Shown piece after piece: positions 1 to 8,736 of a stretch of 64,000 nt of DNA (the stretch's first letter is position 1; every line of letters starts with the position of its first letter). Under the pieces are notes generated by a model, which searched no databases, was not told the origin of the DNA, and worked only from the letters and a program-made list of their open reading frames with translations. Origin of the DNA: Saccharothrix sp. ST-888 (GTDB lineage: Bacteria > Actinomycetota > Actinomycetes > Streptomycetales > Streptomycetaceae). Location: assembly GCF_000955975.1 (NCBI RefSeq), contig NZ_JYJF01000022.1:1-64000 (forward strand). Reading direction: 5' to 3'. The position numbers and the translations under genes are program-made.

Positions 1-738
1 GTTGTCCTCGCCGGGCAGCCGGTAGAAGAACGCCCCGCGCGGGTGCGCCGGGGTGGCCACCGGGATGATCGCCAGGTCGTCGCCGAACGGGTCTGCGTCC
101 AGCTGGAAGTGGCGGGTTGTGTAGGCCAGGTCGATCTTGACCCGGGTCTCCTCCGGGCGCGGATAGCCCAGTTCCTCCAGCCAGAGGGGGGTGCGCGAGC
201 CGCGGCCGGTGATGTCGAGCACCAGATCCGCGTGCAGCACCTCGGGTGAGCCGCCGCCCTGGCGCTGGACCCGGGCACCGGTCACCCGGCGCCGGTCGGC
301 GGTGGTCTCCAGGCCGAGAATGTCGTGCCGCTCCAGGAAGGTGACCTGGGGCATCGCCTGGACCCGGCGGCGGACGTGGTACTCCAGCACCGGCCGGGTC
401 GCCGGAACGGACAGCAGCCCGGTGCGGCCGGAAGCCAGCCGGTAGCCGTTGAAGTACCAGCGGATGTCGCTGCTGAAGTCGCCCGGCCGGACCCCGGCCG
501 CCCGCAACTCCTCGGTCAGACCGGGGTAGAGACCCTCCAGGATCTGCTGCCCCCGGGCCACCAGGCCGTGCGCGTGCCGCCCGTGCGGGACGCCGCGCCG
601 GGGGCCGGCGACCCCGCTCAGTTCGTCCCGGTCGACGACCAGGACCTCCGAGAACGACTCGGCGAGCACGGTGGCGGCCAGCAGCCCCGCCATGCTGCCG
701 CCGAGCACGACCGCGCGGTCCCCGATGTGGATACCCAT
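1..738 (-). CDS. FAD-dependent monooxygenase, 3' end beyond the window
   Basis: The gene starts with ATG at 738 and is open to the left edge, so only the first 246 codons are seen. The N-terminus has a Rossmann FAD-binding stretch (VVLGGSMAGLLAA, about residues 10-22), an acidic end of beta-2 (VVDRDEL), and the GVPHGRHAHGL motif typical of a class of actinobacterial FAD-dependent aromatic or polyketide hydroxylases. A second conserved stretch, LVLDITGRGSRTPLWL (about residue 175), matches the middle of the same family. It lies 28 bases downstream of the SgcJ-like gene on the same strand, so the two probably form one transcript. The substrate cannot be read from the sequence; given the context it is likely to tailor the enediyne or its aromatic appendage. 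Confidence 0.8.
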   Translation of the reverse strand, partial: MGIHIGDRAVVLGGSMAGLLAATVLAESFSEVLVVDRDELSGVAGPRRGVPHGRHAHGLVARGQQILEGLYPGLTEELRAAGVRPGDFSSDIRWYFNGYRLASGRTGLLSVPATRPVLEYHVRRRVQAMPQVTFLERHDILGLETTADRRRVTGARVQRQGGGSPEVLHADLVLDITGRGSRTPLWLEELGYPRPEETRVKIDLAYTTRHFQLDADPFGDDLAIIPVATPAHPRGAFFYRLPGEDN

Positions 739-766
739 CGCCGGCACCTCCTCTCGTGGCTCGGGC

Positions 767-1180
767 TCAGGCGGCGATGGGGGTGTTCTGGTACGAGGCG
801 ATCCGCCAGTCGGCACCCTCCTTGGCCAGCACCCAGGTCGCCCGGATCGCCCGCTCGGCCGTCACCTCGGTGTCGCCGGGGGCCAGCACGCCACCCCGGG
901 TGACCACCACGGCCACGCCCTCGGCCAGCGGCCGGACCGAGATCGGCCGGCCGGTGACCCGGGTCCCCTTGAACGGGCCGGCGAACGCCTGCGCCATGAA
1001 GGAGCGGATCTCCTCGCGGCCGGTCAGGTAGACGTCCCCGGGCAGGATCAGCGTCGCGTCCTCGGTGAAGGTCTCGGCGAACCGGTCGGCATCGTGCTCC
1101 GCCCAGGCCGCGACGATGAGTTCCGGGACGGCCCGCAGGGCGGCGGCGTCACCGGTGTTCGACGATGGAGTGGCAGACAT
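767..1180 (-). CDS. SgcJ/EcaC-family NTF2-like protein
   Basis: This 137-aa protein has the SnoaL/NTF2-like cone fold pattern: VAAWAEHDADRFAETFTEDA near the N-terminus, the YLTGREEIRSFM turn, and a C-terminal strand ending WRIASYQNTPI. Proteins of this subgroup (SgcJ/EcaC) recur in nine-membered enediyne clusters. In C-1027, SgcJ is an accessory factor associated with early polyene formation; that role is family knowledge, not visible here. It is the first gene of a unit that continues into the FAD monooxygenase at 738. One copy of the 15-base regulatory element (1265-1279) lies 84 bases upstream, pointing at this gene. Confidence 0.85.
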   Translation of the reverse strand: MSATPSSNTGDAAALRAVPELIVAAWAEHDADRFAETFTEDATLILPGDVYLTGREEIRSFMAQAFAGPFKGTRVTGRPISVRPLAEGVAVVVTRGGVLAPGDTEVTAERAIRATWVLAKEGADWRIASYQNTPIAA

Positions 1181-1264
1181 GGCTTTCTCCTTCTCCGGCG
1201 GTCCACGGCCGCGACGGCACGCGGCCAGGTGACGCCCAGCCTCACACCCGCCCACCGCGCGCTG

Positions 1265-1279
1265 CATCTCCCCGCTTGC
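1265..1279 (-). promoter_or_regulatory. Regulon element copy 1 (GCAAGCGGGGAGATG)
   Basis: Read on the minus strand this is GCAAGCGGGGAGATG, 13 of 15 matching the window consensus GCAATCCGGGAGATG. It faces the SgcJ-like gene 84 bases downstream. Together with the copy at 1318-1332 it forms a 17-base inverted repeat (1264-1280 and 1317-1333) with one mismatch, between divergent genes. Confidence 0.6.
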
Positions 1280-1317
1280 GCTGGGCAGTCGGCCTACCAG
1301 CCGGCCCGGGGCACGCC

Positions 1318-1332
1318 GCAATCGGGGAGATG
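1318..1332 (+). promoter_or_regulatory. Regulon element copy 2 (GCAATCGGGGAGATG)
   Basis: It matches the 15-base consensus at 14 positions and points towards the monooxygenase start at 1433, 100 bases away. It is the right arm of the inverted pair with copy 1. Confidence 0.65.
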
Positions 1333-1432
1333 CGGGCACCACGCACGGGTGCCAGCCTCGATGAGGCCGATCAACGACCGCGGCCCGGACGGTCGGCCGC
1401 CCTGCCGGGCCACCCGTTCCCGAGGAGCCCCG

Positions 1433-2611
1433 ATGACGTCCAAGGAAGCCCCGTCGAGGGAAGAACTCGTCAGCCGAGCCGCCGAGTTGGTGCCGGTACT
1501 GGAGAAGAACGCGCTCTGGCACGAGCGGCACCGCCGGCTGTCCGTGGAGACCGTAGCGGCGCTGGAGGAGTCCGGACTGCTCAAGCTCCGGGTGCCCACC
1601 CGCTACGGCGGTTACGAGTCCGACATGCGCACGGTGGTCGATGTGATCGCCGAGCTGGGCCGTGGTGACGGCTCCACGGCCTGGGTCATGGCAGTCTGGG
1701 CGATCAGCTCCTGGATGGCCGGCCTGTTCCCGGACGAGGTGCAGGACGAGATCTTCGCCACCCCCGACGTGCGGGTGAGCGGCATCCTCAGCCCGACCGC
1801 CGTCGCCGTCCCCGCCGAGGGCGGCGTGCTGCTGAACGGCAAGTGGTCCTTCAACTCCGGTGCGCTGCAAAGCTCCTGGAACACCAATGCGGCGGTGCTG
1901 ATGACGCCGGACGGGCCGCAGCCGATCATGGTGGCGGTCCCGCTGGCCGACCTGGAGATCATCGACGACTGGCACACCACCGGCCTGCGCGGCTCGGGCA
2001 GCGTGACCACCGTCGCCGCCGACCTGTTCGTCCCCGAGCTGCGGGTGCTGCCGATGGTGCCGGTGCTGCAGGGGCGGCACCGCTCCCGTGCGAACGCCGG
2101 ATCGCCCATCTACCGGGCACCGTTCATGCCCACCGCCTGCGCCACGGTCAGCGCGCCGGCCCTCGGTCTTGCCAAGGCCGCCAAACAGGCGTTCTTCGAG
2201 CGGCTCCCCGGCCGGAAGATCAGCTACACCTCCTACGACAGCCAGGCCGAGGCCCCGCTGACGCACCTCCAGGTGGCCGATGCCATCACCAGGATCGACG
2301 AGGCGGAGTTCCACGCCCACCGCGCGGCCACCCTGCTCGACACCAAGGGCCCGAGCGGCGAGACCTGGACGCTGGAGGAGCGCGCCCGGATCCGACTCGA
2401 CCTCGGCGCGGTCTGCCGGCGCACCAAGGAGGCGGTGGACATCCTCAACACCGCCAGCGGCGGCTCCTCGATCTACACCACGGTGCCGATCCAGCGCATC
2501 GAGCGGGACGTCCAGACGCTCAACCTGCACGCCATCCTGCACCCGAACACCAACCTCGAGCTCTACGGGCGGATCGCCTGCGGGCTCGAACCCAACACGC
2601 TCTACCTGTAG
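1433..2611 (+). CDS. Acyl-CoA dehydrogenase-fold flavin-dependent monooxygenase
   Basis: This 392-aa protein starts at ATG 1433 behind a GAGGAG ribosome site. It has the N-terminal helical region with the VPTRYGGYE motif, a central beta domain (GVLLNGKWSFNSGALQSSW, about residues 130-148), the GLRGSGS loop and a C-terminal four-helix domain. This is the HsaA/HpaB-like (group D) architecture, which uses reduced flavin supplied by a separate reductase. A second protein of this superfamily is encoded at 20480-21721. It probably hydroxylates or oxidises an aromatic or polyketide intermediate. It heads a unit with the P450 at 2710 and the alcohol dehydrogenase at 3963, downstream of regulon element copy 2. 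Confidence 0.85.
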   Translation: MTSKEAPSREELVSRAAELVPVLEKNALWHERHRRLSVETVAALEESGLLKLRVPTRYGGYESDMRTVVDVIAELGRGDGSTAWVMAVWAISSWMAGLFPDEVQDEIFATPDVRVSGILSPTAVAVPAEGGVLLNGKWSFNSGALQSSWNTNAAVLMTPDGPQPIMVAVPLADLEIIDDWHTTGLRGSGSVTTVAADLFVPELRVLPMVPVLQGRHRSRANAGSPIYRAPFMPTACATVSAPALGLAKAAKQAFFERLPGRKISYTSYDSQAEAPLTHLQVADAITRIDEAEFHAHRAATLLDTKGPSGETWTLEERARIRLDLGAVCRRTKEAVDILNTASGGSSIYTTVPIQRIERDVQTLNLHAILHPNTNLELYGRIACGLEPNTLYL

Positions 2612-2709
2612 CGAACGCCTGCGTGGGCAGGGCCGCACCCCCGTCGGCCCTGCCCACGCGCCTGCCCGCACCCCAGTACCAGTACCCGACCGACTCCCGG
2701 AGGCTTCCC

Positions 2710-3942
2710 GTGGAACCCCCTGCCCCCGTCGTCATCGACCCCGCCGGACGTGACATCCACGCCGAGGCCGCCCGGATCCGGGCGAACGGCCCGGTGTCCC
2801 GGATCGAGCTGCCCGGCGGCGCCCTCGCCTGGTCGATCACCGACCACGAGCTCGCCCGGCAGTCCCTGGCCGACCACCGCTTCTCCAAGGATCCGCGCAA
2901 GCACTGGACCGACTTCGCCGAGGGCCGGATCGGCGAGGACTTCCCGCTCATCGGCTGGGTGCTGATGGACAACCTCACCACCAGCTACGGCCCCGACCAC
3001 ACCCGGCTGCGCCGGCTGACGTCCAGCGCCTTCACCCCGCGCCGGGTCGAGGCCATGCGGGCCGGCGTCGAGAAGGCCGTCGCCGACCTGCTGGACGAGC
3101 TCGACAGCTGCGAGCCCGGCGAGGTGGTGGACCTCAAGGCGCGGTTCGCCCACCCGGTGCCGGCCAGGGTGATCTGCGACCTGTTCGGGGTGCCCGCCGA
3201 GGAGCGCGCCCACCTGCTGCGCGGTGGCGAGGTGAACGTCGACACCACCATCACCCCGGAGGAGTCGGCGGCCAACGTCGAGCAGTGGCACCGGGAGATG
3301 CAGGAGTTCATCGACGCCAAGCGCCGCAACCCCGGGGACGATCTCACCAGCGACCTGGTCCAGGCCCAGGAGGAGGACGGTTCCCGGCTGACCGACTCCG
3401 AACTGGTCGGCACCCTGCACCTGTTGCTCGCCACCGGGACCGAGCCGGTGATGAACCTGCTCGCCAACGCGACCCGGGCCCTGCTCACCCACCCCGCCCA
3501 GCTCGCACTGCTCAGGAGCGGCGCGGTCTCGTGGTCGGACGTGATCGAGGAGACGCTCCGCGCCGAGGCCCCCGTGGCCCATCTCCCGTTCCGCTTCGCG
3601 GTGGAGGACATCGAGCTCGGCGGGGTCACCATCGCCAAGGGCGAGCCGGTCCTGATCAACTTCGCGGCGGTGGGCCGCGACCGCACCGTCCACGGCGAGA
3701 GTGCGGACACCTTCGACGCCACCCGGCCGGGCAAGGAACACCTCTCGTTCGGCCACGGCGTCTACCGCTGCATCGGCATGCCGCTGGCCCGGATGGAGGC
3801 CGAGATCGCCCTCTCGGCGCTGTTCGGGCGCTTCCCGGACCTCGAACTCGCCGTACCAGCCGAGGATTTGGCACCGCAGGTGACCTTCATCATGAACGGC
3901 GTCCAGGCCCTGCCGGTCCGGCTGACGCCGCAAGCCCGCTGA
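2710..3942 (+). CDS. Cytochrome P450 with atypical I-helix
   Basis: GTG 2710 follows a GGAGG site by seven bases and gives 410 aa, normal for a soluble bacterial P450. The haem loop is FGHGVYRCIG and the K-helix ExxR lies in IEETLRAEAP. The I-helix reads LLLATGTEPVMNLL. Aligned on the usual AGxETT, the acid (Glu) is kept but the conserved oxygen-activating Thr is replaced by Pro and the first Ala by Thr. This suggests altered proton delivery or a non-hydroxylating reaction such as coupling or desaturation; that is inference. It is 98 bases after the monooxygenase and 20 bases before the dehydrogenase on the same strand. Confidence 0.92.
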   Translation: MEPPAPVVIDPAGRDIHAEAARIRANGPVSRIELPGGALAWSITDHELARQSLADHRFSKDPRKHWTDFAEGRIGEDFPLIGWVLMDNLTTSYGPDHTRLRRLTSSAFTPRRVEAMRAGVEKAVADLLDELDSCEPGEVVDLKARFAHPVPARVICDLFGVPAEERAHLLRGGEVNVDTTITPEESAANVEQWHREMQEFIDAKRRNPGDDLTSDLVQAQEEDGSRLTDSELVGTLHLLLATGTEPVMNLLANATRALLTHPAQLALLRSGAVSWSDVIEETLRAEAPVAHLPFRFAVEDIELGGVTIAKGEPVLINFAAVGRDRTVHGESADTFDATRPGKEHLSFGHGVYRCIGMPLARMEAEIALSALFGRFPDLELAVPAEDLAPQVTFIMNGVQALPVRLTPQAR

Positions 3943-3962
3943 GTGGAGAGGTGGTTCGGCCG

Positions 3963-4982
3963 ATGAAGGCAGCAGTCGTCCCCGAGGTCAAGGCCCGCTG
4001 GGAGCTGCGCGAGGTGCCCACCCCGAAGGCCGGTCCCGGTCAGGTGCTGATCCGGGTCCATGCCTGCGGGGTCTGCCACAACGACCTGTGGGTCAGTCAG
4101 GGGGTGTTCCCCTTCCCGCCGCTCGACCCGGTGGTGGTCGGGCACGAGGCCGCCGGGGAGGTCGTCGAGGTCGGTCCCGGAGTGACCACCCGCCGGGCCG
4201 GCGACCGGGTCGGTACCACCTGGGTCCAGTCGACCTGCGGCCGGTGCGAGTACTGCCGGCTCAATCTCCCGCTCACCGGGCAGTCCGGGATGAACTGCCC
4301 GGAGTCGGTGATGAGCGGCCTCACCGTCCAGGGCGGTCACGCGGAGTACGTCGCGGTGTCGGCCGAGAGCACGGTGCTGCTGCCGGACGCCGTCCCGTAC
4401 GAGGTCGCCGCCCCGATGCTGTGCGCCGGATACACCGCGTGGAGCGCACTGCGCGCCGCCGACCCCGAGCCGCACGAGCGGGTGGCGGTCCTCGGCATCG
4501 GCGGACTCGGCCATCTGGCACTGCAGTTCTCCCACGCCGGCGGCTTCGAGACCGTCGCCATCACCCGCTCGCCGGACAAGCACCGGCTGGCCCGGACCCT
4601 CGGCGCGGACCACGTGGTCGCCGACGGCGAGCAGCTGCGGGCGGCCGGTGGCGCCGACGTCGTCCTGGTGACCGGCACCTCGTACCGGACGGCCGGCGAG
4701 ACCCTCCAGGGCCTGCGCCCGCACGGGCGGATCGTGCTGGCCGCCATCGATCCGGTGAACTCCTTCACCATTCCGCCCGGCAGCCCGTTCTGGGCGCAGC
4801 GCCAGCAGGTGATCGGCGCCACCCACAACGGCCTCGACCGGCTCACCGAGGCGCTCGGCCTGGTCGCCTCCGGGGCCGTCACACCCCTCATCGAGACCTT
4901 CCCCAAGGAGCGGGTCGCCGAGGCGCTCGACCGGGTCGACCGGGGTGAGGCCCGTTTCCGCGCGGTCGTCAGCTATGCCTGA
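3963..4982 (+). CDS. Zinc-dependent alcohol dehydrogenase
   Basis: This 339-aa medium-chain dehydrogenase has the catalytic zinc ligands in ACGVCHNDLW and GHEAAGEVVEVG. The structural zinc site is only partly canonical (CGRCEYC plus a later Cys in MNCPES). The NAD(P)-binding motif is GIGGLGHLALQ. It would interconvert an alcohol with an aldehyde or ketone. In this setting it could oxidise a hydroxymandelate-derived or polyketide alcohol, but no substrate can be assigned from sequence. The gene starts 20 bases after the P450. Confidence 0.9.
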   Translation: MKAAVVPEVKARWELREVPTPKAGPGQVLIRVHACGVCHNDLWVSQGVFPFPPLDPVVVGHEAAGEVVEVGPGVTTRRAGDRVGTTWVQSTCGRCEYCRLNLPLTGQSGMNCPESVMSGLTVQGGHAEYVAVSAESTVLLPDAVPYEVAAPMLCAGYTAWSALRAADPEPHERVAVLGIGGLGHLALQFSHAGGFETVAITRSPDKHRLARTLGADHVVADGEQLRAAGGADVVLVTGTSYRTAGETLQGLRPHGRIVLAAIDPVNSFTIPPGSPFWAQRQQVIGATHNGLDRLTEALGLVASGAVTPLIETFPKERVAEALDRVDRGEARFRAVVSYA

Positions 4983-5093
4983 CGTTCCATCAGCAGCGGC
5001 GCCCTGGACGACGCACCGTTCCGTTCACGCATCAGGACGGCCGCCCGAGCGCGCCGGACACTGCTTCCAACCCGGCTGCCAGATGGGGAGTCC

Positions 5094-6560
5094 ATGCTGA
5101 ACAGACGACACTTTCTGGGCCTCTCGGGCATCGCGGCGGGCACCGGCGTGCTGCTACCGGTGGGCGCACTGACCGCCGGGCAGCCCGCGCCTCCCGCGCA
5201 GGCCCCTCCAGGCCCGGCCGGCCGGGCGGCGGGGCCCTTCTCCGTACGGATGCCGGTGCCGCCGACGCTCGGCCCGGTGGCCCGGACCGGCGACACCGAC
5301 ATCTACCACCTCGACATCCTGCCCGCCGATCTGGAGCTGCTCCCCGGCGTGCTGACCAGCTGCCTGACGTTCGGCGGCAGCTTCGTCGGCCCGACGATCC
5401 GGGCCAGGGAGGGCCGCCGGGTCCAGATCACCTACCGCAACCGGCTGCCCGAGGCCGCCAACGTGCACCTGCACGGCGGCCACGTCCCGGCCGACAGCGA
5501 CGGCCACCCGATGCAGCTCATCGACCCGGGCAGCGAACGGCGGTACGAGTACCCGAACCGGCAGCCCGGCACCACGCTCTGGTACCACGACCACAGCCAC
5601 CACGCGGAGGCCGACCACGTCTACCGCGGCATGCACGCCTTCTACCTGATCGAGGGCGCCGACGAGCACCGGTACCACCTGCCGCGCGACGAGTACGACG
5701 TCCCGATCGCGATCCGCGACGCCCAGTTCGACGCCGACGGCCGGCTGGTCCACGGCGACCCGCCGAACAGGAACGTGATCCTGGTCAACGGCCGCCCGAA
5801 GCCGTACTTCCCGGTGGCCGCTCGCAGGTACCGCCTCCGGCTGCTGAACAGCTCGACCCTGCGGTTCCTGAAACTGAACTTCGGCCCCCTGCCGGTCCTC
5901 CAGATCGGTTCGGACGGCGGTCTGCTGCCCGCACCGATCGACCGGACCGGGACGGACTTCCCGCTCGCCGCCGGCGAGCGGGTGGACCTGGTGGTGGACT
6001 TCTCCGGGCAGCCGGTCGGCAGTCGGTTCATGCTCACCAACCAGGGCCAGTTCACCGGCAACGACCAGATCGAGCCGGTGCTGCGCTTCGACGTGAACCG
6101 CACCGCCCGCGACTCCGGCCGGGTGCCCGACAGGCTGCGCCCGCTTCCCGGGCTGCCCCCGGCCACGGTCAACCGCGAAGTGAAGCTCTCCTTCGACCTG
6201 ACCGGTCAGCCGATCGGCCTGATCGACGGCAGGCCGTTCGACGCGGACCGGGTCGACCAGCGGATCCGGCGCGGTGCCACTGAGATCTGGACGATCACCA
6301 ATGGTGACGTCGCCACCAAGTACGGCCCGATCCAGCACTCGTTCCACCTGCACATGACGCAGTTCCGGGTGCTCGACCGGGACGGTCGGCCGCCGCTGCC
6401 CGGCGATGCCGGCCTGAAGGACACCATCCCCCTGCCACCCGGCACCTCGGTCCGGGTCCAGGCGACCTTCGCCGACTACCTCGGCCGCTACGTGTACCAC
6501 TGCCACATGCTGGAGCACTCCTCGGCGGGCATGATGGGCCAGATGGAGATCGTCGACTGA
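5094..6560 (+). CDS. Tat-exported multicopper oxidase
   Basis: This 488-aa protein begins with a twin-arginine signal (NRRHFLGLSG followed by a hydrophobic run), so it should be exported folded. Three cupredoxin domains carry all four copper motifs: HLHGGHVPAD, WYHDHSHH, HSFHLHM and HCHMLEHSSAGMM. The last provides the type 1 Cys-His pair with Met as likely axial ligand. It resembles laccase and CotA/FtsP-like oxidases. Extracellular laccase chemistry is unusual in an enediyne cluster; it could oxidise a phenolic unit after export or be an unrelated copper-detoxification gene. A 17-bp hairpin terminator follows at once, so it ends this transcription unit. Confidence 0.92.
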   Translation: MLNRRHFLGLSGIAAGTGVLLPVGALTAGQPAPPAQAPPGPAGRAAGPFSVRMPVPPTLGPVARTGDTDIYHLDILPADLELLPGVLTSCLTFGGSFVGPTIRAREGRRVQITYRNRLPEAANVHLHGGHVPADSDGHPMQLIDPGSERRYEYPNRQPGTTLWYHDHSHHAEADHVYRGMHAFYLIEGADEHRYHLPRDEYDVPIAIRDAQFDADGRLVHGDPPNRNVILVNGRPKPYFPVAARRYRLRLLNSSTLRFLKLNFGPLPVLQIGSDGGLLPAPIDRTGTDFPLAAGERVDLVVDFSGQPVGSRFMLTNQGQFTGNDQIEPVLRFDVNRTARDSGRVPDRLRPLPGLPPATVNREVKLSFDLTGQPIGLIDGRPFDADRVDQRIRRGATEIWTITNGDVATKYGPIQHSFHLHMTQFRVLDRDGRPPLPGDAGLKDTIPLPPGTSVRVQATFADYLGRYVYHCHMLEHSSAGMMGQMEIVD

Positions 6561-6572
6561 ACGCCCCGCACA

Positions 6573-6613
6573 CGGCGGCGGGTCGGGCTGTTGGTCAGCC
6601 CGACCCGCCGCCG
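6573..6613. terminator. Strong hairpin terminator after multicopper oxidase
   Basis: A perfect 17-bp stem (6573-6589 pairing with 6597-6613) with a 7-base loop sits between the convergent ends of the multicopper oxidase and the YCII-domain gene. It probably works in both directions. Confidence 0.8.
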
Positions 6614-6637
6614 CTGCTTCCGTGGTGACCCGCCAGG

Positions 6638-7000
6638 TCACATCTCCAGCCCCTGCTCGAACATCACCTGCCGGACCTCGACACCGGTGTGCCTGGCGTC
6701 CGGGATCAGCCCGGCCAGCTCGATCGCGCGCTCCTTGGTCTCGACGTCCACCAGGTAGAAGCCGCAGACGAACTCCTTGTGCTCCAGGTACGGACCGTCG
6801 CTCAGCACCCGGCCGCCGTCGCGGACCCTGACGGTCGTGCTCCTCTCCGGCTCCGCCAGCGCCTGCGTGGTGACCAGCTCACCCGACTCCCTGAGGAGCT
6901 TCATGTAGTCGCCGTGGCCGGAGTAGACCGCCTGCTGCTCGTCCTCGGACAGGCTGTCCCACAGCACCGGGTTCATGTGCATGACCAGCATGTACTTCAT
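6638..7000 (-). CDS. YCII-domain (DGPF family) protein
   Basis: This 120-aa protein starts at ATG 7000, eight bases after an AAGGAG site; an in-frame GTG at 7009 lacks such spacing. It shows the family pattern MKYMLVMH, then LSDGPYLEHKEFVCGFYLVDV, which gave the family its DGPF name. YCII-related proteins are small ferredoxin-fold proteins that occur as dimers, with mostly unknown roles; some act as dehydratase- or isomerase-like enzymes. It is a single gene, convergent with the multicopper oxidase. Confidence 0.85.
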   Translation of the reverse strand: MKYMLVMHMNPVLWDSLSEDEQQAVYSGHGDYMKLLRESGELVTTQALAEPERSTTVRVRDGGRVLSDGPYLEHKEFVCGFYLVDVETKERAIELAGLIPDARHTGVEVRQVMFEQGLEM

Positions 7001-7165
7001 GATTCTCACTCCTTGCGACGGTGACGCCCCGGGTAAGGTCCGGGGCCTTCACAGGAGACGTCGGAGCCGGCGGCCCGTCCTCGACATCCCCGCCCGCGGG
7101 TATCGGAAGAGTTTCCGGCCGTCCGGGCCGCCGGGCCGAAGCCATCCGGGCCGGCGGGCGCACGG

Positions 7166-7201
7166 GCGCGGCCGGCCGTGAGGTCTCACGGCCGGCCGCG
7201 C
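7166..7201. terminator. Hairpin terminator after DUF2306 gene
   Basis: A perfect 17-bp stem (7166-7182 with 7185-7201) closes on a two-base GT turn. It begins 11 bases beyond the stop of the minus-strand membrane protein gene and so ends the unit that runs from 10282 to 7213. Confidence 0.8.
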
Positions 7202-7212
7202 GGTCCTCGACG

Positions 7213-7929
7213 TCAGCGCACCAGTTGGGCCGCCCGGGGGCCGGTCCTTTCGAGCCACCAGTGGGCTATCACCAGGTTGAGCACCCAGCCCGCCCAGTTG
7301 GCCACTTCGAGGAGCGTCATGATGCCGATCCGGAATCCCGGGATGTGCGGCATCAGCTCGACCACCACCCGGCCCCAGCTGGTGCCGAGGGCCAGCGCGA
7401 AGCTGTAGACCATCCAGCGGCGGTGATCGACGAACCGGCGCCGCAGGACGGCCCGGAACCCGAGCAGGGTGGTGATCAGCCAGAGCACCCCCATCATGGC
7501 CAGCCCGATCTTGCCGGACGGAGCCGTGGAGTAGGGCACGAGCACCAGGGCCAGCAGCGCACCGGGCAGTGCCCCGGCGAAGACGTACACCCGGCCGCTC
7601 ATCCGGTGCACCGCCGGATAGTGCCGGCGGATCCACGGCAGGACCTGGAGGAAGACCGTCACCAGCGAGATGTTGCCGAAGACGACGTGCGCCACCAGTA
7701 CCGTGTAGTGCGCCGGAAAGGCCGGGTCGAGCGGGATCCGGGCCTGCTGCGGATCGCCTGTCAGGTAGCGCGGGAAGGCGTACAGCAGATTGAACACCAC
7801 GAGGACGGCCAGCACCGCCACCCATGGGCTCTGCCACCAGCTCGGTGCGGTCGTGGTCGTCCCCGCACCGGGTCTCACGCGCCTCGGCCCGGTGGCCAGA
7901 GCACCGGTCCGGTCCGTGTTCTCTGTCAC
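7213..7929 (-). CDS. DUF2306 family integral membrane protein
   Basis: This 238-aa protein uses a GTG start at 7929. It has about six hydrophobic segments, with the family motifs VHRMSGRVYVFAG and DHRRWMVYSF between them; the paired histidines suggest a haem- or metal-related membrane protein. The function of DUF2306 is unknown. It follows the SDR gene by 33 bases on the same strand, so it probably belongs to the oxidase-SDR-membrane protein unit that starts at 10282. It is uncertain whether it acts in biosynthesis, export or redox supply. Confidence 0.85.
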   Translation of the reverse strand: MTENTDRTGALATGPRRVRPGAGTTTTAPSWWQSPWVAVLAVLVVFNLLYAFPRYLTGDPQQARIPLDPAFPAHYTVLVAHVVFGNISLVTVFLQVLPWIRRHYPAVHRMSGRVYVFAGALPGALLALVLVPYSTAPSGKIGLAMMGVLWLITTLLGFRAVLRRRFVDHRRWMVYSFALALGTSWGRVVVELMPHIPGFRIGIMTLLEVANWAGWVLNLVIAHWWLERTGPRAAQLVR

Positions 7930-7962
7930 CGCTGCTCCTCGACTTCCTTGTTCCCAGCAGGT

Positions 7963-8736
7963 TCAGTGGTGGTATTCGCCGGCGTTGACGTCCAGGCAGT
8001 GCCCGGTGACGGCGCGGGCCAGCGGGGACGTGAGGAAGAGCACCGCATCGGCCACCTCGTCCGGCTCGGGCAGCCGGCCGAGGTCGAGGGTGGCCGCGAT
8101 CTCGTCGTAGATGTCCTGGACGGTGACTCCGCGCTGCGCGGCCCAGTGGCCGAAGCCCTCGCGCAGCGCGTCCGCCCAGATGTAGTTGGGGGCGACGGTG
8201 TTCACCCGGATACCCTTCGGACCGAGCTCGGTGGCCAGGCTCTGCGCCAGCGACAGCAGGGCGGTCTTGCTCATCTTGTAGGCGCCGAACGGCCGCCTGG
8301 AGTGCCGCAGCACCGCCGAGTTGATCATGACGACCGATCCCCGGCTCTCCGCCAGCGCGGGCGTGAACAGCCGGGTGAGCCGCAGCGCGGCGTACACGTC
8401 GGTCTCGAACCCCGCGCGCACGTCCGCGAGATCGACCTCGCCGAGGTCGACCATCGGGGGCACCGCGAAGGCGTTGTTGACCAGCGCGTCCACCCGGCCG
8501 AAGGTCTCCGTCGCGGCCTTGGCCAGGGCGGCGGCCGACGAGTCGTCGGTGATGTCGGTCGGCACCACCAGCGCCCGGCGACCGGTCGCCTCGACCTCCG
8601 CGGCGATCTCCTTGAGCCGGGCCTCGGTCCGGGCGGCGAGCACCACGTCCGCCCCCGACTGCGCGGAGCGCAGCGCGATCGCCCGCCCCAGGCCGGGGCC
8701 GACCCCCGAGACCACGACGACCTTGTTCTCAAGCAT
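7963..8736 (-). CDS. Short-chain dehydrogenase/reductase
   Basis: This 257-aa classical SDR has the cofactor motif GVGPGLG (residues 11-17), NNAF after beta-4, the catalytic Ser in MINSAVL and YKMSK for the Tyr-Lys pair. It should reduce or oxidise a carbonyl or alcohol with NAD(P). The start overlaps the end of the BBE-type oxidase gene by eight bases, so the two are translationally coupled and probably act in sequence on one substrate. Confidence 0.92.
   Translation of the reverse strand: MLENKVVVVSGVGPGLGRAIALRSAQSGADVVLAARTEARLKEIAAEVEATGRRALVVPTDITDDSSAAALAKAATETFGRVDALVNNAFAVPPMVDLGEVDLADVRAGFETDVYAALRLTRLFTPALAESRGSVVMINSAVLRHSRRPFGAYKMSKTALLSLAQSLATELGPKGIRVNTVAPNYIWADALREGFGHWAAQRGVTVQDIYDEIAATLDLGRLPEPDEVADAVLFLTSPLARAVTGHCLDVNAGEYHH

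Noticed and set aside
767..1180. Ketosteroid isomerase assignment for the NTF2-like gene
   Set aside because: The fold is shared, but the SgcJ/EcaC-type motifs and enediyne context fit better, and no isomerase catalytic pair is evident.
767..2671. Very long minus-strand open frame running through the monooxygenase gene
   Set aside because: It is an antisense shadow caused by GC-rich third positions. Only its last 137 codons (the SgcJ-like gene) have a ribosome site and family similarity.
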